Assembly: GCF_024372725.1 (NCBI RefSeq)
Contig: NZ_VOUA01000003.1
Coordinates: 186,001-250,000, forward strand
Direction: 5' to 3'
Length of the DNA: 64,000 bases
Source of the DNA: Methanosarcina sp. KYL-1
Lineage (GTDB): Archaea > Halobacteriota > Methanosarcinia > Methanosarcinales > Methanosarcinaceae
Shown here in pieces: positions 1 to 9,316 of this stretch. The notes under the pieces were generated by a model, which ran no database searches, was not told where the DNA came from, and saw nothing but the letters and a program-made list of their open reading frames with translations. The position numbers and the translations under genes were made by a program. The stretch's first letter is position 1, and every line of letters starts with the position of its first letter.

Positions 1-1
1 C

Positions 2-2047
2 ACCGAGCAGGGTTATCTTGATTATATTGTTCAGGACTGGGCTTGCTGGGATGACACCTATCAGTTTATCGAAGACCAGAACCAGCAGTACATCGACGTG
101 GACCTCCAGAATGAGACGCTTGCCGGGATTAACGTTAACATCATGCTTTTTGTTAACGATTCCGGGACACTTGTTTATGCAAAATCCGTGGATATCGAGA
201 CTGCGGAAGAAAAACCGGTGCCTGAAGGGCTGCTGAAACTGATAGAAGACGGGGCTCTCCTGACAGAGGGGGAAGATGACTCCATAAGTGGTTTTGTCCT
301 GCTTGACGAGGACCCCATGTTTATTGCGTGTCACCCTATCCTCACGACGAAGTACGAAGGGCCAGCCAAGGGGACTCTGGTTTTTGGGAGATATTTTGAC
401 AGTGCCCTTCTCGAGTCCTTTAAAGAAGTTACCTGCTCTTCCCTTTTCATGTACAGAGCTGACGAAAATCTCCCTCCTGACTTCCAGAATCAATATGCGC
501 AAGTTTCCAAAACTCCCGGTGGGATAGTGGTTGAGCCCCTCAGCGAAGAAAGGGTGGCAGGTTATTTTGAGTTAAGGGATATAGCAGACCAGCCTGCCCT
601 CATCATCCGGGCGGATTTTCCGAGGGAACTGTATTCACACGGCAAGAAAACCCTTGACTACATGTATTTTTTCCTGCTTTTAACCGGGCTTCTGACAGGG
701 GTAGGAGTCAAGTTTGCCCTTGACAGGCTCTTCATTTCCAGGTTAATCGAAATTGACGATTTCGTAACGAATGTCAGGTCCGAAAAAGACCTGTCCAAGA
801 AGCTTGAACTCAAGGACAACGACGAACTGTTCAGGCTGTCTCGTGAGATTAACGGCATGCTGAACGAGATAGACCTTGCAGAGCAGGAACTGAAGGCCCA
901 GGAACGAGAAAAGAAGGTCCTCCTCGACTCTCTTAACGAACTGGTTGTTTTTGTGGACCCGAGCCTGAACATAATATGGGCAAACAAGGCTGCCCTCGAA
1001 CATATGGAAATGAACCTTGAGGAGGCTGTAGGGACCTACCAGAAAGCCGCTCCCGGAATAAGCAGGCGCCTCGTGGAGTACCTGCAGCTCGAACCGGCTT
1101 TTGTGACAGGAGGGAAAAAATCCGGGGAATTCACAGCCGAAGACGGAAAGGTATGGTTTGCCCAGGCAATTCCCGTGGCTGACGAAGAGGGAAATATCAT
1201 AGGGATCCTGGAAACCTGGTGGGATATCACAGAAAGGAAGAAGGCCGAGAAACTTTTTCAGGAAAAGCAGATTGCAGAGGTCGCAAATCGCACTAAGAGC
1301 GAGTTTCTGGCAAATATGAGCCACGAACTCAGGACCCCCCTGAACTCAATAATAGGGTTTTCGGACCTTTTGTATGAGCAGGCCTTCGGGGAGCTGAATG
1401 AAAAACAGCTAAAATCAGTAGGGAACATCTCAAGGAGTGGAAAACATCTCCTCAATCTTATCAATGACATCCTGGACCTTTCAAAAATAGAAGCCGGAAA
1501 ACTGGAACTGGATTACAGGGAATTCAGGCTCGTTAGTAAGCTCAATATGGTAAAAACCCTGCTCTCACCAATCGCAGACAGGAAAAATATTGAAATTGAA
1601 ATTGCTGTGGACAGCAAACTCACCAGCATCCGGGCGGATGAGGACCGCTTCATTCAGGTCTTGTATAACCTTCTTGACAACGCCATAAAATTCTCCGATG
1701 AAAAAGGTCTCGTGAAGGTAGGGGCGAGGAAAAAAGGGGACATGGTGGAAATAACGGTTAAAGATACGGGAATCGGAATCAAGACCGAGGACCAGAAAAA
1801 GCTCTTCAAACCGTTCAGCCAGGTTGATTCCTTTGCCTCCAAAAAATTCCAGGGAACAGGACTCGGCCTCTCACTGGTTAAGAAGATCGTCCACCTGCAT
1901 GGCGGGTATGTCTGGTTCAGGAGCAATGTGGGAGAGGGCAGCACCTTTGCCTTTACAATTCCTATAAACGGCGATGGGGGAAGTGCCGACAGCGGCGAAC
2001 TGGAACAAAAAGGAGCAGAAGGTAATGAGGAGCAGCAATCCAGCTGA
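2..2047 (+). CDS. CHASE4-HAMP-PAS sensor histidine kinase, 5' end outside window
   Basis: The reading frame is open from base 2, so the N-terminus (first membrane segment and start of the sensor) lies upstream. The visible part has an extracellular CHASE4-type sensor ending near base 640, a membrane helix (about 658-720), a HAMP linker, a PAS domain (about 900-1230), a HisKA domain with MSHELRTPLN (phospho-acceptor His codon 1322-1324) and a HATPase_c domain with the N box and GTGLGL near 1856. It is a clear paralogue of the kinase at 12594, matching it through all domains, so a membrane-bound kinase sensing an external signal is a safe inference; the ligand is unknown. No response regulator is adjacent, as is common for archaeal kinases. 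The last 20-odd residues (acidic, Gln-rich) are absent from the paralogue and run into a transposase relic, so the native C-terminus may have been replaced. Confidence 0.9.
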   Translation, partial: TEQGYLDYIVQDWACWDDTYQFIEDQNQQYIDVDLQNETLAGINVNIMLFVNDSGTLVYAKSVDIETAEEKPVPEGLLKLIEDGALLTEGEDDSISGFVLLDEDPMFIACHPILTTKYEGPAKGTLVFGRYFDSALLESFKEVTCSSLFMYRADENLPPDFQNQYAQVSKTPGGIVVEPLSEERVAGYFELRDIADQPALIIRADFPRELYSHGKKTLDYMYFFLLLTGLLTGVGVKFALDRLFISRLIEIDDFVTNVRSEKDLSKKLELKDNDELFRLSREINGMLNEIDLAEQELKAQEREKKVLLDSLNELVVFVDPSLNIIWANKAALEHMEMNLEEAVGTYQKAAPGISRRLVEYLQLEPAFVTGGKKSGEFTAEDGKVWFAQAIPVADEEGNIIGILETWWDITERKKAEKLFQEKQIAEVANRTKSEFLANMSHELRTPLNSIIGFSDLLYEQAFGELNEKQLKSVGNISRSGKHLLNLINDILDLSKIEAGKLELDYREFRLVSKLNMVKTLLSPIADRKNIEIEIAVDSKLTSIRADEDRFIQVLYNLLDNAIKFSDEKGLVKVGARKKGDMVEITVKDTGIGIKTEDQKKLFKPFSQVDSFASKKFQGTGLGLSLVKKIVHLHGGYVWFRSNVGEGSTFAFTIPINGDGGSADSGELEQKGAEGNEEQQSS

Positions 2048-2315
2048 TCATATTTTGTTTTGGTAGAAAACAACTGATCAAACTAAGTGGATAACCGCTT
2101 TGCTGCCCCTGATTTTGGATTTTCTCTGAACTCACAGAGCTTCACATAAAAGTCCCAGTATCTGTCCAGAAAAGCTTCCATCTTTTTCATGATAAGGCAC
2201 TATTGGACTTAATTTCTTGTAGTTTCTTCCATCATGAATCCAGCAAAGAGCATGATTGTATGTAATTTGCTTGGATTGGCGTGCATCATCACTCAGACTC
2301 TACTTTTAAAGAGAA
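2038..2315 (-). pseudogene. Transposase relic, C-terminal DDE part
   Basis: Minus-strand translation reads SLSDDARQSKQITYNHALCW, then IHDGRNYKKLSPIVPYHEK, shifts frame near 2190, continues as MEAFLDRYWDFYVKLCEF and RENPKSGAAKRLST, hits an in-frame TAG at 2083-2085, and goes on as FDQLFSTKTKYDQLD. This looks like the catalytic core (DDA..F...CW.H) of an IS66-like DDE transposase. The frameshift and the stop show that it is inactive. Methanosarcina can decode UAG as pyrrolysine, but the separate frameshift still makes this a relic. Its end overlaps the last codons of the upstream kinase gene. The IS family is inferred from motif memory and was not searched. Confidence 0.65.
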
Positions 2316-2864
2316 AATGAGAACGATAGCAACAGACGCTAAAATCACTAATTTAACGGAAAAATGGTCCTAATAATAGCGATTTTGCATGACTTGTACA
2401 TATTTTTAGGATTTAAAATCGATATGAGTAGAGCCCACGCCACTTAATACTAATTTGAAGTTGGTAGTACATTTCACTTTCAAATCATTGGCCTTTTTAT
2501 AATAATTCATAATACATTATGGTGATTTGGCAGAGTTATTTCTGCCAATATATCTCACAAATCAAGACAATTATCCTAAATAGGCAAGACTTTATGAATT
2601 GACCAAACTCAAACATTGAAAATATTTTTTTCATAATCAGTAGGGCCAGTTTTATGATTTTTGTATTTTAGGTACTACGTATTTTCAATAGCAAGAGGAC
2701 CATTCAGCCGATATCTCTGACTTTCCGCAGATGTTCTTGAAAAAATGACGAAAATTGAAAATACATCTGCGGAAAGTGGGATCTCTTTGAAACTAGGGTC
2801 AGAAGGGCGATACTCGATTCTTGTTAGGAACTGTAAAATAAGCAGCATAATGCGGATTACAAAG

Positions 2865-3014
2865 GATCTTTGGTTCTGAAACATTAGCAACGTGGTTAAG
2901 AGTGATAATAAGAGATCTGATTCCAGGACCAAATTCACCTTCAATACCCTGTGGCAATCCAGCAGAATATGTTTTGTGCTCAGAAGGGGAATTAAATGTC
3001 TCTATTCTATGCAA
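2865..3014 (-). pseudogene. Transposase relic, N-terminal fragment
   Basis: The minus strand encodes MHRIETFNSPSEHKTYSAGL followed by PQGIEGEFGPGIRSL and NHVANVSEPKI. This resembles the segment before the catalytic core in IS66-like transposases (an 'EFGP.I.ALV..L.HV..MS..KI' pattern). The similarity stops at about 2865. Strand and order match the C-terminal relic at 2038-2315, so both are probably pieces of one element that lost its middle. The 550 bases between them are AT-rich and hold no open frame I can assign. Confidence 0.45.
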
Positions 3015-3416
3015 AAAGCAACCCCTCCCCCCTCTCCAAACACTAAAAAGTAAATAACAAAGAATAATTACGCACTTTGTATAATTATTAGTTAAGTTGG
3101 AAAGTTAATTAAAGGAAATTGAAAAAACTTAAATTCAGGTTAAAAAGAACAGCATTTATGAGAAATCCGCATTCAAGCAACCAATATAAAAAATATGGGT
3201 ATAAATATTGCATATAGAATTTTCCAAACTTTTTAACGTTACAAAAATTAAATAAAAAACAAAATATTTAATAAGCTATAACACAAACTGTGAATAAAGG
3301 AAAACAGAGTTTGTATCAGGAAAGTTGAAGGACTTATTTTTTATAGACCGGAAATTGCTGGTGGGACAGACAGTCGACTGGACTTATGTTAACAGCAGGA
3401 ATAAGTTGGTGAAAAC
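3015..3416. other. AT-rich gap upstream of the HEAT gene
   Basis: No gene is seen. The sequence is strongly AT-rich, with several TATA-like stretches (for example ataaatattgcatata near 3195-3215). It presumably carries the promoter of the HEAT-repeat gene, but no single TATA box stands out. Confidence 0.4.
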
Positions 3417-6305
3417 GTGATCGACCAGGAAACCCTACACGACAGGACTTTAAATCCCTTTATGGAGGAGAAAATCGATACACTGAGCCAGTTGAGTGCT
3501 AATTTTGAATTCCTTCCTGATAGGGAGCAGGCTTTCGATTATATGCTCAGGCTCTCCTCAGATAAGGACAACCTTGTAGCGGAAACTGCAGTCAAAGCTC
3601 TTGAAGTGGTTTATCCTCATGTGCCGGATAGGATAAAGCTCTGGACGAAACTTGCAGGCCTCACGGCCAGTCCGGCTCCGGGGGTGCAGAAGGCAGCGGT
3701 GCATGCCCTTGCTTCCTCCTATACCCTTATGCCCGGAGAACAGAGGGTCTGGAACGACTTTCTGAAACTTGCGGGTTCCGGAACCGATTCTGTAAAGGAA
3801 TATGCTTTTTCCTGCCTCAAATCGGTTTTCCCTCTGATCCCTGATAAAACACAGGCATGGAAAGACCTGTTTGAGCTGAGGGAGTCTGCAGACATTAACA
3901 CCAGGGTTGAGGCTACCCGAGCTCTCGGGGTGGTATTTTCGCACGTTGAAGACCAGGATGTAGCCTGGAAAGAGCTCTTCAAGCTTGCTCTGGAAGAGAG
4001 AGGAACTCTCCAGAAAGAAGCTTTTGAAGCCCTTGCTTCCGCTTTTATCCGTTCCCGGAATAAAGAAAAGGAATGGCAGGACCTTTTAGGGCTGATTGCC
4101 TCTGAAAAGGGGACTCTCCGGCGGCGTGCGGCAGATACCATGTTTCTGGTTTTTCCTCACCTTCCTGACAGGAATAGAGCCTGGTCTACCCTTCTACGAC
4201 TCAGCGGAGTCGCAGACAGTCATGTGAGGAACAGGGCAGCGGACTCCATTGCTTCGTTATTCCCGCACCTTGAGGATAAAGACAGTGCCTGGGAAGACCT
4301 TACCGAACTTGCGGGAAGTAAAGTTAGCTATGTACGGGGAAGAGCTGCCGACACCCTTGTCCAGGCTTTTCCACACCTCTCCGACAAGAAAAAAGCATGG
4401 GAAGACCTCCTTATCCTGACAGCCGAAAGCCATAGTTATGTGATCAGGCGGGCAATGCATGCCCTCGCTTCTGCCTATCCTTACCTTGCTTCCGATGAGG
4501 AAGCTTCTGAAGAATTCTCAAAAATTACAAGAAATCCTACCTTTGCCCGCAGGAGTGTAGCGTATTCCCTCGCTTCTGTCTTCAAGGAAGGAAATGCAAA
4601 AGGACCGGGAAACCCGGAAAAACAACTCTGTATAGAACTTTTGAAACTTGCGATAGATGAGGACAGTTATGTCCGGATGGATGCTGCCGACTCCCTTGCA
4701 TTGGCTTTCCCGCACCTGCCGGAAAAGAAAAGGATCTGTAACAGACTGCTAAACCTTTCAGCACACCCCAACCCCATAATTCGGAAGGGTGCATCCGTGT
4801 CCCTCCGATCTCTCTTTTCCCTGCAAGGAGACCAAAATACAGGCATGAACGAAGGTTCAGAGAAGGACATGGAAGCAGGTTCAGAACAGAACATAAAAGC
4901 AGGTTCAGAACAGGACATAAAAGCAATCCTGGGACAAGAAATTATGACAGATGTCTGGGAAGAGGTTTTGCGGATGGGTGTCGACCATGAATCCTCTGTC
5001 CGCAAGGATGCTGCCGACCTTCTCTCCCTGGTTCTCCCCCGGCTGGAAGATAAAACGAGTATCTTTTACAACCTTTCCGCTCTCTGTTCAGGACCGGACA
5101 ATTACCTCCGGAAAAGTGCATCGGACCTGCTCGTTCTGGCCTTCCCCTTAGCAGAGGATAAACAGGACGCCTGGGGCCGACTTGTGCAGCTTTCATCCCA
5201 CTGGGATAAAGATGTCCGGAAAGGAGCCGCAAAGGCTTTTGCTCCTTCTTTTCCGCTGGTCCCGAACAAAAATAAAGCCTGGGCTGATCTCCTGTCCCTT
5301 ACAAACCACAGGGACAATTCTGTCCAGAGGGCAGCTGCCCGGACCTTTGAGTCTGCCTATACGTTGCATCCCGACCCTCATCAGGCCCTGGAGAGCCTTG
5401 AGAAACTAACAGGTTCGGAGCGCGCTTATGTGCGGAAGTATGCTTTCCGCTCCCTCGGCATAGCCTCCCTCCATGCCGCGGCAAAGGCAAAATCCGAAGC
5501 CGAATACATGGGCAGGCTTAAAGAAGCCGTCCTGGATTTCAGGAATTCGGCCAAAACAGCTTCCAACCACCCCCTTCCAGGCTTCTACCTGAACTTCTAC
5601 GAAGCCTTCCTGAACCTTCTGTCTGCCGGATCTTCCGGAAAATTCTCCGTTTCTTCTGATCCTTCCGAGATCGGCAGGGAAGAGTCCGATAAGTACTTTT
5701 CAGCCATGGTCTGTGAAATGGGAGATGCAGACGAAATCGACGCCCTCTCCAGGACATTCAGGAAGTTTGAAAAAATCCTTCAGGACGCTGCCAAACCCGA
5801 CTCAATCGACCTTGCTTTTAGGAAGAAGCTTCTTGAATCTTCTCTCCGGATCTTTGAGGATTCCTGCGCCCTTTTCGAGCGGGCTGAAGAAGAAGTCGTC
5901 CTTTCAAAGAAATTTGAGCAAAAAGGACATCCTGCCCTAAAGCAGCAGGTCTCGGAACAGAGGTTGAAAGACACCCTTGAGGAAATCAGGGAAAAAGCCC
6001 GTTTTGCCTGCTTCCTGGTAAAAGGCACTTCCTCCGAAGAAATCGCCTCTGCAGTCAGCCGTGAAGTCCGGGACTGGACCTTCGAAACCCCGGCCGACAA
6101 AAAAGTCCTCATGCAAAAAATGGAATCTCTCGAAAAAATCATCCGGATAAATATTCCCGAAAGCCCTGAAAACAGCCACATCTTCGACCGCCTTGAGGAC
6201 ATCAGGAACGAAAAACATCTCCTTTCACGCTGCAGGATAGTAGCCCGCCTCGTAGGCCAGGTGCCAATGGCTATGATCCCGGCCGAAAGGGCGATTGGCT
6301 TTTGA
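3417..6305 (+). CDS. Giant HEAT-repeat protein
   Basis: A 962-residue protein built mainly of degenerate helical repeats of about 33-36 residues with consensus 'DK..AW.DLL.LA....S.VR..AAD.L...FPHLP', running from about residue 20 to 680. Such HEAT solenoids are protein-binding scaffolds; no catalytic motif is visible. A low-complexity insert with GSEQ(D/N)IKA-type repeats sits near residues 476-510. The last 280 residues are predicted helical and non-repetitive, ending with a conserved-looking RCRIVARLVGQVPMAMIP. There is no signal peptide, so it is probably cytoplasmic. The start is a GTG at 3417 just after a weak GGTG ribosome-binding site. A broken copy of the tail lies at 11025-11243. The partner is unknown. 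Confidence 0.85.
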   Translation: MIDQETLHDRTLNPFMEEKIDTLSQLSANFEFLPDREQAFDYMLRLSSDKDNLVAETAVKALEVVYPHVPDRIKLWTKLAGLTASPAPGVQKAAVHALASSYTLMPGEQRVWNDFLKLAGSGTDSVKEYAFSCLKSVFPLIPDKTQAWKDLFELRESADINTRVEATRALGVVFSHVEDQDVAWKELFKLALEERGTLQKEAFEALASAFIRSRNKEKEWQDLLGLIASEKGTLRRRAADTMFLVFPHLPDRNRAWSTLLRLSGVADSHVRNRAADSIASLFPHLEDKDSAWEDLTELAGSKVSYVRGRAADTLVQAFPHLSDKKKAWEDLLILTAESHSYVIRRAMHALASAYPYLASDEEASEEFSKITRNPTFARRSVAYSLASVFKEGNAKGPGNPEKQLCIELLKLAIDEDSYVRMDAADSLALAFPHLPEKKRICNRLLNLSAHPNPIIRKGASVSLRSLFSLQGDQNTGMNEGSEKDMEAGSEQNIKAGSEQDIKAILGQEIMTDVWEEVLRMGVDHESSVRKDAADLLSLVLPRLEDKTSIFYNLSALCSGPDNYLRKSASDLLVLAFPLAEDKQDAWGRLVQLSSHWDKDVRKGAAKAFAPSFPLVPNKNKAWADLLSLTNHRDNSVQRAAARTFESAYTLHPDPHQALESLEKLTGSERAYVRKYAFRSLGIASLHAAAKAKSEAEYMGRLKEAVLDFRNSAKTASNHPLPGFYLNFYEAFLNLLSAGSSGKFSVSSDPSEIGREESDKYFSAMVCEMGDADEIDALSRTFRKFEKILQDAAKPDSIDLAFRKKLLESSLRIFEDSCALFERAEEEVVLSKKFEQKGHPALKQQVSEQRLKDTLEEIREKARFACFLVKGTSSEEIASAVSREVRDWTFETPADKKVLMQKMESLEKIIRINIPESPENSHIFDRLEDIRNEKHLLSRCRIVARLVGQVPMAMIPAERAIGF

Positions 6306-6416
6306 AAGTCTTAAGAAAGGTTAATGAAAGGTTAGTGAAAGGGCCCCGAATATGCCCTGGAATTTTCTTTTTTTACTCGAAAACCCAGATAAAAAAGAAA
6401 TTATGTCTTAGCACCT

Positions 6417-6842
6417 GCTTTCGGCAGGTCGACATTTAATTTTTGATGATTTCTAAAGATGGCGATTTTTAAATAATGCCCCATAATTGTGTATCCTACG
6501 TTCGGCAGGTCGACATAAGAAATCAGAATATTTTTCTTGATGCCGTTTTTGAACATTAGCTAACTATATATTAGGTTTAAAGTTAGTTAACTTGTGGCTC
6601 AACTCCCAAGACATATGTAAGCACTAAATCATTTTTTCATTAAAGTTTAGCATGAGAGCTTAATAATTAGTCATATGTAAACCTAAAAACTACACATAAT
6701 TATAGAGCATCATTTCAAAATCGCCATCATCAAAATTATTAGAATATAAATGTCGACCTGCCGAGAGTAAGGTGTATAGTTGTCAGGTTTACATATGGTC
6801 CAAACATAATCTCTCATACTAAACTTTAAGGAAAAATTAAAC
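6417..6842. repeat. Interleaved inverted-repeat cluster upstream of sugE
   Basis: Two different imperfect repeats, each about 55-70 bases, occur in opposite orientations. Repeat A starts with CGGCAGGTCGACATTTA at 6421 and contains GATGGCGATTTT; its inverted copy is at about 6711-6768. A short direct copy of the A end (TTCGGCAGGTCGACATA) is at 6502. Repeat B (TTAAAGTTTAGCATGAGAGC, then CATATGTAAACCT) lies at about 6630-6695, with an inverted copy at about 6776-6838. The order is A, A-end, B, inverted A, inverted B. No ORF is present. This may be remains of a MITE-like element or a structured leader or operator region; the role is unknown. Confidence 0.7.
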
Positions 6843-6862
6843 GGTGGTATTTTGACAAAGGG

Positions 6863-6870
6863 TATAAATA
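6863..6870 (+). promoter_or_regulatory. TATA box of the SugE gene
   Basis: TATAAATA, preceded by a purine-rich stretch, lies about 58-64 bases before the start codon. This predicts transcription start near 6893 and a leader of about 30 nt. It lies just downstream of the inverted-repeat cluster. Confidence 0.55.
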
Positions 6871-6926
6871 AAACTTAGGCACACTTAGCTTTTAATATTT
6901 ATTAAAAACACTAAAACGTGATGTAT

Positions 6927-7244
6927 ATGGAATGGATATACTTATTAATTGCAGGAATATTTGAAACTGGATGGGCAGTTGGACTGAAATATAGTGATGG
7001 ATTAACCAAGTTTTATCCAACGATGTTTACAGTAATTACTTTAATTTTGAGCATGTATTTATTGGAAAGAGCTTTGAGAACATTGCCCGTTGGAACAGCC
7101 TATGCTGTCTGGACAGGTATTGGAATCATTGGAACAACCTTATTGGGAATAGTCCTTTTCAACGAATCAATGAATTTGTCCAGGATTTTTTTCATTGGAC
7201 TAATTGCTGTTGGTATTGGTGGCTTAAAACTGGTATCTGCCTGA
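6927..7244 (+). CDS. sugE: SugE/Gdx-type small multidrug-resistance transporter
   Basis: A four-helix SMR protein of 105 residues, the usual family length when the third possible start is used (GTG 6918 and ATG 6921 are also in frame). With this start the essential proton/substrate-coupling glutamate is Glu13 (AGIFETGW). The SugE/Gdx signature WAVGLKYSDG and the motif PVGTAYAVWTGIG are present. This places it in the guanidinium-exporter (Gdx) branch rather than the EmrE branch, so export of guanidinium or small quaternary cations is the likely role; substrate choice is inferred. It works as an antiparallel dimer in the membrane. A GbsR-like regulator follows 52 bases downstream and may control it. 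Confidence 0.88.
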   Translation: MEWIYLLIAGIFETGWAVGLKYSDGLTKFYPTMFTVITLILSMYLLERALRTLPVGTAYAVWTGIGIIGTTLLGIVLFNESMNLSRIFFIGLIAVGIGGLKLVSA

Positions 7245-7296
7245 TGCACATAAGCCCAATATATTAAAGAAACATTCAGATTCATAGAGGAGAAAA

Positions 7297-7785
7297 ATGC
7301 CTGATATTGAAAAAAAAATAATTGACATTGGTCATGAGATCTTTAAAAGCTATGGAGTTGATAATTCCACTGCACAAATTCTATCGATACTTAATTTTGA
7401 GCCCAATGAGATAAGTATGGAGGAACTGGCAGAGAGGACCGGGTATAGCCTTGCTTCTATCAGCCTTAAGATAAAAAATATAGAACATTTTTGGGGTATA
7501 AAAAGAATACATAAGCCCGGATCCCGCAAGACATACCTGCTTATGGAAAAAAACCTGCTAGATGCTTTTGCTATCCAGATAAGGAATGGTTTTGCGACTG
7601 AATTAGACATTGCAAAAACGAAAATAACTCCTCTCATAGAAGAATACAGGTGCAATGTCACTACTCAAGAACAAAAAATCAAACTCCATACGTATGAAAA
7701 TTATCTATTAGAAATCAATAAATTTGAAGTTTTGATTCATCATATATACGGCCAAATCGATCAATTAAAAAATAATTATGTTTAA
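7297..7785 (+). CDS. GbsR/MarR-like winged-helix regulator
   Basis: A 162-residue protein with an N-terminal winged-helix DNA-binding domain (about residues 20-90: MEELAERTGYSLASISLKI, then a wing with KPGSRKTYLL) and a C-terminal helical part likely to dimerise. The arrangement is that of archaeal GbsR-type regulators, which often control uptake or export of small amines such as choline or betaine. It follows the SugE gene on the same strand after a short gap with a GGAG-type ribosome-binding site (gaggag before ATG), so co-transcription and control of sugE are reasonable inferences. No ligand site can be read. Confidence 0.75.
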   Translation: MPDIEKKIIDIGHEIFKSYGVDNSTAQILSILNFEPNEISMEELAERTGYSLASISLKIKNIEHFWGIKRIHKPGSRKTYLLMEKNLLDAFAIQIRNGFATELDIAKTKITPLIEEYRCNVTTQEQKIKLHTYENYLLEINKFEVLIHHIYGQIDQLKNNYV

Positions 7786-7834
7786 GCTGTCACTAACTCC
7801 CTTTCGAATGAACTTTTAATATTTTCCGGTTCCA

Positions 7835-9316
7835 TCATTTCCGGGTAACCCATTCAACTACATTGTTGATTTCTGAAATGTCGCCACTTAGAGGGTTATA
7901 TGTCCAATTCTGATCAAAAACACCTTCATCAACACGCTGAGTGCCAAAACTACCGACGGACAATGAAAAAAAGCGATTACCCTCTTGTTTTTGCTTTTTG
8001 CACCGGGAAACAATATCAGAAGATAAACCATAGAGAACAAAATCTGAAATAACCAGTAAATCCGCTTTTTTGTAATCAGCTTCCGACATCATCCGTACCC
8101 CCTCGTATAAAGCCGGTGCAACGTTGGTGCCCCCATGAAAACTCATTTTAAGAAAGTCTATCAAATCCTGAATGCCTTTCGGAGGGGTAAGATCAAGGGT
8201 CTCTATTGAAGTACTGAAATTGATCAAATAACAGTTTCTCTTTTGGGAAACCGCCCGGGATGACAAACTAAGAGTTAATGCTTTAGCGATATTCTCCGGA
8301 GCCCCGGACATAGATCGGCTTGTATCAACACAAATAATTATCGGCCCCATCTTGTCATCAACAATGCTTACGGTCTTCTGAATATCCTCTTCAATGATTT
8401 CTGTTTCGTCGCCCTGTTTGGAAAAACACATCAGCCGATTTTCAACATATTTCAGGTCGAAAAGCAACGCAATATCAGGGTCACTTAATAGAGCCAATTC
8501 CTGTGGAATAACATTTTCTAAATCTCTACCAAGCTTAATACCAACAATCTCTTCATTGGAATGTATATCGGGTTTTATAACAGAGTATTGAACGGTTGAA
8601 TTAATAATCTCTGTGCGACGAGATTGTTGTTCTTTACTTAATCTTCCCATTAATTCACATAAATTACGGACGCTTTCATTATTTTTCAGATATTCTGCCC
8701 ATTGTTTAAGGAAAGATATGTCTTGCGTACATAATTTGCCAACACTTGAATCCCACAAAAGTCCAGGCTCAATACCCAGCTCATCAAATACCTTTTTCAT
8801 TTGCTGTAAAGGTTCAAGCCATTCTTTTACCTCTTTTAACAATTGTTCCCGGCGATTCTGGATTTCTTTGAGTTGCCATTCAAGTAATTGTTTTTCATAC
8901 TCTTGTCTCCATGCTTCCTGCTCATTCCTGCGAATAGCATTAAGGTCTTCTATGATTGACTCTTTCTCCTTTTCCGTCTCTTCCTCCAGCTTTTTTTCCA
9001 CATCAAGTGTTTTTTCTTCCCAAAAAATAACATCTGCGGATGGTTTGAGTGATTTATATCCCTCTAAATCGCTCATAATTGATTCTTCACACCCGCCATG
9101 TGCCTTAAAATCCCATTCCGCGGAAACCAATTTAGACCGATGTCTTTCAAAAGGGTTTGCGTTTTCTAAATAATTGCGAGTTGATTTTTCCCAGTAACTA
9201 ATTTTTCTACTCAATTTTTTTTCAAGTTCTCCACTGGTTAGATCGGGAAAATCTTTTGAACAAAGAGCATCGACTAATTCCTTTGTTTTAGCAATTTCAC
9301 GATTCGGAGATTGCAT
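7835..9316 (-). CDS. ViaA-like VWA-domain protein
   Basis: About 493 residues from the ATG at 9316 (the frame is open to 9349, but this start overlaps the upstream gene by only 20 bases). The N-terminal two thirds are charged and helical (coiled-coil around residues 100-175). The C-terminal part is a von Willebrand A domain with a complete MIDAS: Asp331-x-Ser333-x-Ser335 (DTSRS), Thr397 (GGTN) and Asp425 (ISDF). Paired with the MoxR ATPase upstream it matches the RavA-ViaA system, in which the VWA partner binds client proteins and the AAA+ partner remodels them. In bacteria this system acts on respiratory and membrane complexes. The client in this archaeon is unknown. Confidence 0.85.
   Translation of the reverse strand: MQSPNREIAKTKELVDALCSKDFPDLTSGELEKKLSRKISYWEKSTRNYLENANPFERHRSKLVSAEWDFKAHGGCEESIMSDLEGYKSLKPSADVIFWEEKTLDVEKKLEEETEKEKESIIEDLNAIRRNEQEAWRQEYEKQLLEWQLKEIQNRREQLLKEVKEWLEPLQQMKKVFDELGIEPGLLWDSSVGKLCTQDISFLKQWAEYLKNNESVRNLCELMGRLSKEQQSRRTEIINSTVQYSVIKPDIHSNEEIVGIKLGRDLENVIPQELALLSDPDIALLFDLKYVENRLMCFSKQGDETEIIEEDIQKTVSIVDDKMGPIIICVDTSRSMSGAPENIAKALTLSLSSRAVSQKRNCYLINFSTSIETLDLTPPKGIQDLIDFLKMSFHGGTNVAPALYEGVRMMSEADYKKADLLVISDFVLYGLSSDIVSRCKKQKQEGNRFFSLSVGSFGTQRVDEGVFDQNWTYNPLSGDISEINNVVEWVTRK

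Noticed and set aside
2083-2085. Pyrrolysine readthrough of the TAG in the transposase relic
   Set aside because: A separate frameshift upstream and the lost middle part make the gene dead whatever the TAG means.
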